Shown here piece after piece: positions 4,911 through 6,702 of a DNA stretch of 6,702 nt (its first letter is position 1; every line of letters begins with the position of its first letter). Source of the stretch: an uncultured Granulicatella sp. (GTDB lineage Bacteria > Bacillota > Bacilli > Lactobacillales > Aerococcaceae). The stretch lies in assembly GCA_947254045.1 (NCBI GenBank), contig CAMYBO010000071.1:1-6702 (forward strand), read 5' to 3'. Position numbers and translations under genes: made by a program. Under the pieces are notes generated by a model. That model did not search any database. It had not been told where the DNA came from and worked only from the letters and a program-made list of their open reading frames with translations.

Positions 4911-6404
4911 ATGAATAAGGTGTTTGAAAAGTTATTAGATCGACTATCAAGTTTTAAGGGGGAAACTGAAAAAATCTATCGTCATGATTTATTTTTAGAA
5001 GAGGAATTATCTCCAGCACAATATTGGGAATACTCTGATAAATTAGCTTATTATTTACAGGAAAGATTGCAAGATAATCGTCAACCAATCGTAGTATATG
5101 GTCATAAGCATCCAATGATGCTCGTTTATTTCTTAGCTTGTGTTAAATCAGGACGTGCATTTTGTCCAGTTGATGTAAATACACCGATTGACCGTGTACA
5201 AGATATTGTTGCAACAGTGCAGTCACCAGTAGTGTTAACAAGTGAAGAGATTGTGTTGGATACTCCATTATTAGATGTTTCAGCCACTAAAGAAATTCTT
5301 TGTACGACAACTCAAAGTATTGACCCTAAATATTATGTAAAAGATGAAGATATTTTCTATATTATTTTCACATCAGGAAGTACAGGTAAACCAAAAGGAG
5401 TTTCGATTACTTACGAAAATCTAAATAACTTCTTGAAATGGTATACAGGTTATTATACAAATAAAGGACGTCAAATCTTTTTAGGACATCCACCATTTTC
5501 ATTTGACTTGTCAGTGATGTCTTTATGGCCATCACTTTATATGAATGCACCATTAGTTCAAATTGATAAACAGCACTTACAAGATTTTAAAGTGCTTTTC
5601 AATACATTAAAAGAATCAAATGCAACTGTTTGGATTTCAACGCCTTCATTTGCAGAGATGTGTTTAGTCGATCCAAGTTTTAATCAAGAATTATTACCAC
5701 AAGTGAATCAATTCGTCTTTTGTGGTGAAAAATTATTTGCAACGACTGCTCAAAAATTATTAGACCGTTTCCCAAATGCAGAAGTTGTAAATACTTATGG
5801 TCCAACAGAATCTACTGTAATGATTACATGGATATCGATTACAAGAGAAATTTTGGAACAATACCCAAATAATTTACCAGTTGGTGTGATTAAACCAGGA
5901 ACGACCGTTACGATTGATGGAGAACAGAGTGGGGAAATTATTATCCAAGGGGATACAGTTGCGAATGGATATTATCAAAATCCAGAAATGACGCAGAAAA
6001 GTTTTATTATCCCTGAAGTTGGAGAACGTAGCTATAAAACAGGGGATTTAGGGCACTTTGAAGGAGATTTATTATTCTGTGAAGGCCGTATTGACTTCCA
6101 AATCAAATTACATGGACATCGTATTGAATTAGAGGATATTGATAATAATTTATTGAAAAATCCTAAAATTCGTCAAGCAGCAACAGTGCCGTCGTACGCA
6201 GAAGATGGAAAAATTAAATCCATCATTTCTTATGTTGTTTATACAGAAGCAGTGGAAAGTCGATTTGCTACCGGTAAATTAGTAAAACAAGATTTGGCAC
6301 AATATGTTCCAGAATATATGATTCCTAAAAAAATTGTCTTTTTAGATGAAATGCCATTAAATAATAATGGTAAAATTGATAAGAAAAAATTAAAGGGGTT
6401 ATAG
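4911..6404 (+). CDS. dltA: D-alanine--D-alanyl carrier protein ligase DltA
   Basis: A 497-residue cytoplasmic adenylating enzyme. It activates D-alanine with ATP and loads it on the phosphopantetheine arm of the carrier DltC, the first step of teichoic-acid D-alanylation. The ANL-superfamily motifs are in order: P-loop FTSGSTGKPKG at 153-163, TYGPTE at 295-300, KTGD at 377-379 with its preceding Y375, GRIDFQIKLHGHRIE at 392-406 (hinge D395 or nearby) and the catalytic lysine K488 in NNGKID. C271 in FCGEKL corresponds to the cysteine linked to D-alanine selectivity in characterised DltA, which argues against another amino-acid-activating domain. Length is normal and nothing is broken. The start is slightly uncertain: AGAAGGG (4902-4908) lies only two bases before the ATG at 4911, while an in-frame GTG at 4920 would be better spaced. 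I keep the ATG. It is the first gene of the operon, with dltB one base after its stop. Confidence 0.97.
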   Translation: MNKVFEKLLDRLSSFKGETEKIYRHDLFLEEELSPAQYWEYSDKLAYYLQERLQDNRQPIVVYGHKHPMMLVYFLACVKSGRAFCPVDVNTPIDRVQDIVATVQSPVVLTSEEIVLDTPLLDVSATKEILCTTTQSIDPKYYVKDEDIFYIIFTSGSTGKPKGVSITYENLNNFLKWYTGYYTNKGRQIFLGHPPFSFDLSVMSLWPSLYMNAPLVQIDKQHLQDFKVLFNTLKESNATVWISTPSFAEMCLVDPSFNQELLPQVNQFVFCGEKLFATTAQKLLDRFPNAEVVNTYGPTESTVMITWISITREILEQYPNNLPVGVIKPGTTVTIDGEQSGEIIIQGDTVANGYYQNPEMTQKSFIIPEVGERSYKTGDLGHFEGDLLFCEGRIDFQIKLHGHRIELEDIDNNLLKNPKIRQAATVPSYAEDGKIKSIISYVVYTEAVESRFATGKLVKQDLAQYVPEYMIPKKIVFLDEMPLNNNGKIDKKKLKGL

Positions 6405-6405
6405 A

Positions 6406-6702
6406 ATGGAGTATTTTGAAGGTTTAGATTTCTTTGGAACATTATTTTTTGCATTGATTCCAGTGATTCTATTACGATTGTTTGAAAAATCGGTTTATTG
6501 GATTACTTTTGTTCTGTCAGTTGGGATAGCCATTGCAGTATTTAAAGAGCAACCAAATCATTTTATAAACTTAGTTGTCTTCATTGTAGAAACCTATCTA
6601 TTAGTTCGATTAGGGTTTCATTTTAGAGAAAAGAAATCTACGAAATATCCAATTTTATTTTTTGCGAGTTTATTATTAATCGCTGTAAAAACAGTAGTTG
6701 TA
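6406..6702 (+). CDS. dltB: DltB, teichoic acid D-alanyl transfer membrane protein (5' part only)
   Basis: The first 99 codons of an open frame that runs off the window. It starts at an ATG one base after the dltA stop, with AAAGGGG (6392-6398) seven bases upstream inside the dltA end. The translated part is very hydrophobic, with likely membrane helices at about residues 11-24, 31-46, 54-70 and 82-99, separated by short charged segments such as HFREKKSTK. This fits the N-terminus of DltB, the MBOAT-family membrane acyltransferase that takes D-alanine from DltC for export and transfer to lipoteichoic acid. The MBOAT catalytic histidine lies further on and cannot be checked. The call rests on position directly after dltA, tight coupling and hydropathy rather than a diagnostic motif. 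The full protein would be about 400 residues. Confidence 0.85.
   Translation, partial: MEYFEGLDFFGTLFFALIPVILLRLFEKSVYWITFVLSVGIAIAVFKEQPNHFINLVVFIVETYLLVRLGFHFREKKSTKYPILFFASLLLIAVKTVVV

Noticed and set aside
4895..4918. Seven-codon frame overlapping the dltA start as a leader peptide
   Set aside because: Too short, no ribosome binding site of its own, and no run of regulatory codons.
6239..6454. Open frame on the - strand across the dltA-dltB junction
   Set aside because: Antisense to the catalytic end of DltA and the DltB start; no ribosome binding site or recognisable protein.

Overview
The window is chromosomal, AT-rich and tightly packed, with every supported gene on the + strand. The protein families, strong Shine-Dalgarno sites, the hpt-ftsH-hslO order and the start of a dlt operon point to a low-GC Gram-positive of the order Lactobacillales (lactic acid bacteria in the broad sense). 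A Carnobacteriaceae-like or related lineage is possible, but I cannot fix the genus from the sequence alone. There is no sign of a mobile element, phage, CRISPR array, tRNA or rRNA.

Layout. (1) Positions 41-583: hpt, hypoxanthine phosphoribosyltransferase. (2) Positions 675-2732: ftsH, the membrane AAA+ zinc protease. Its 91-bp leader carries a good candidate CtsR operator and an extended -10 promoter. (3) Positions 2809-3699: hslO (Hsp33), a redox-switched chaperone, after a probable terminator in the 76-bp gap. (4) Positions 3802-4689: a ROK-family sugar kinase lacking the usual zinc motif. It has its own promoter, a near-consensus catabolite-responsive element (cre) at the predicted transcription start, and a strong terminator. 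(5) Positions 4911-6404: dltA, D-alanine:carrier-protein ligase, followed one base after its stop by the first 99 codons of dltB, which runs off the window. The dlt promoter carries a CodY-box palindrome over its -35 element.

How it fits together. The first block is a conserved housekeeping and proteostasis group: purine salvage, membrane protein quality control and an oxidative or heat chaperone. The kinase is an independent carbon-metabolism unit. The dlt genes begin the operon that adds D-alanine to teichoic acids, lowering cell-surface negative charge and sensitivity to cationic peptides.

The genes are ordinary core genes. The most interesting content is in the intergenic spaces, where three successive promoters carry motifs for three different global regulators: CtsR for ftsH, CcpA for the kinase and CodY for dlt. 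All three are motif matches made by eye and are not proven sites. A second point is that dltX, the small gene often found just before dltA, has no room here between promoter and dltA.
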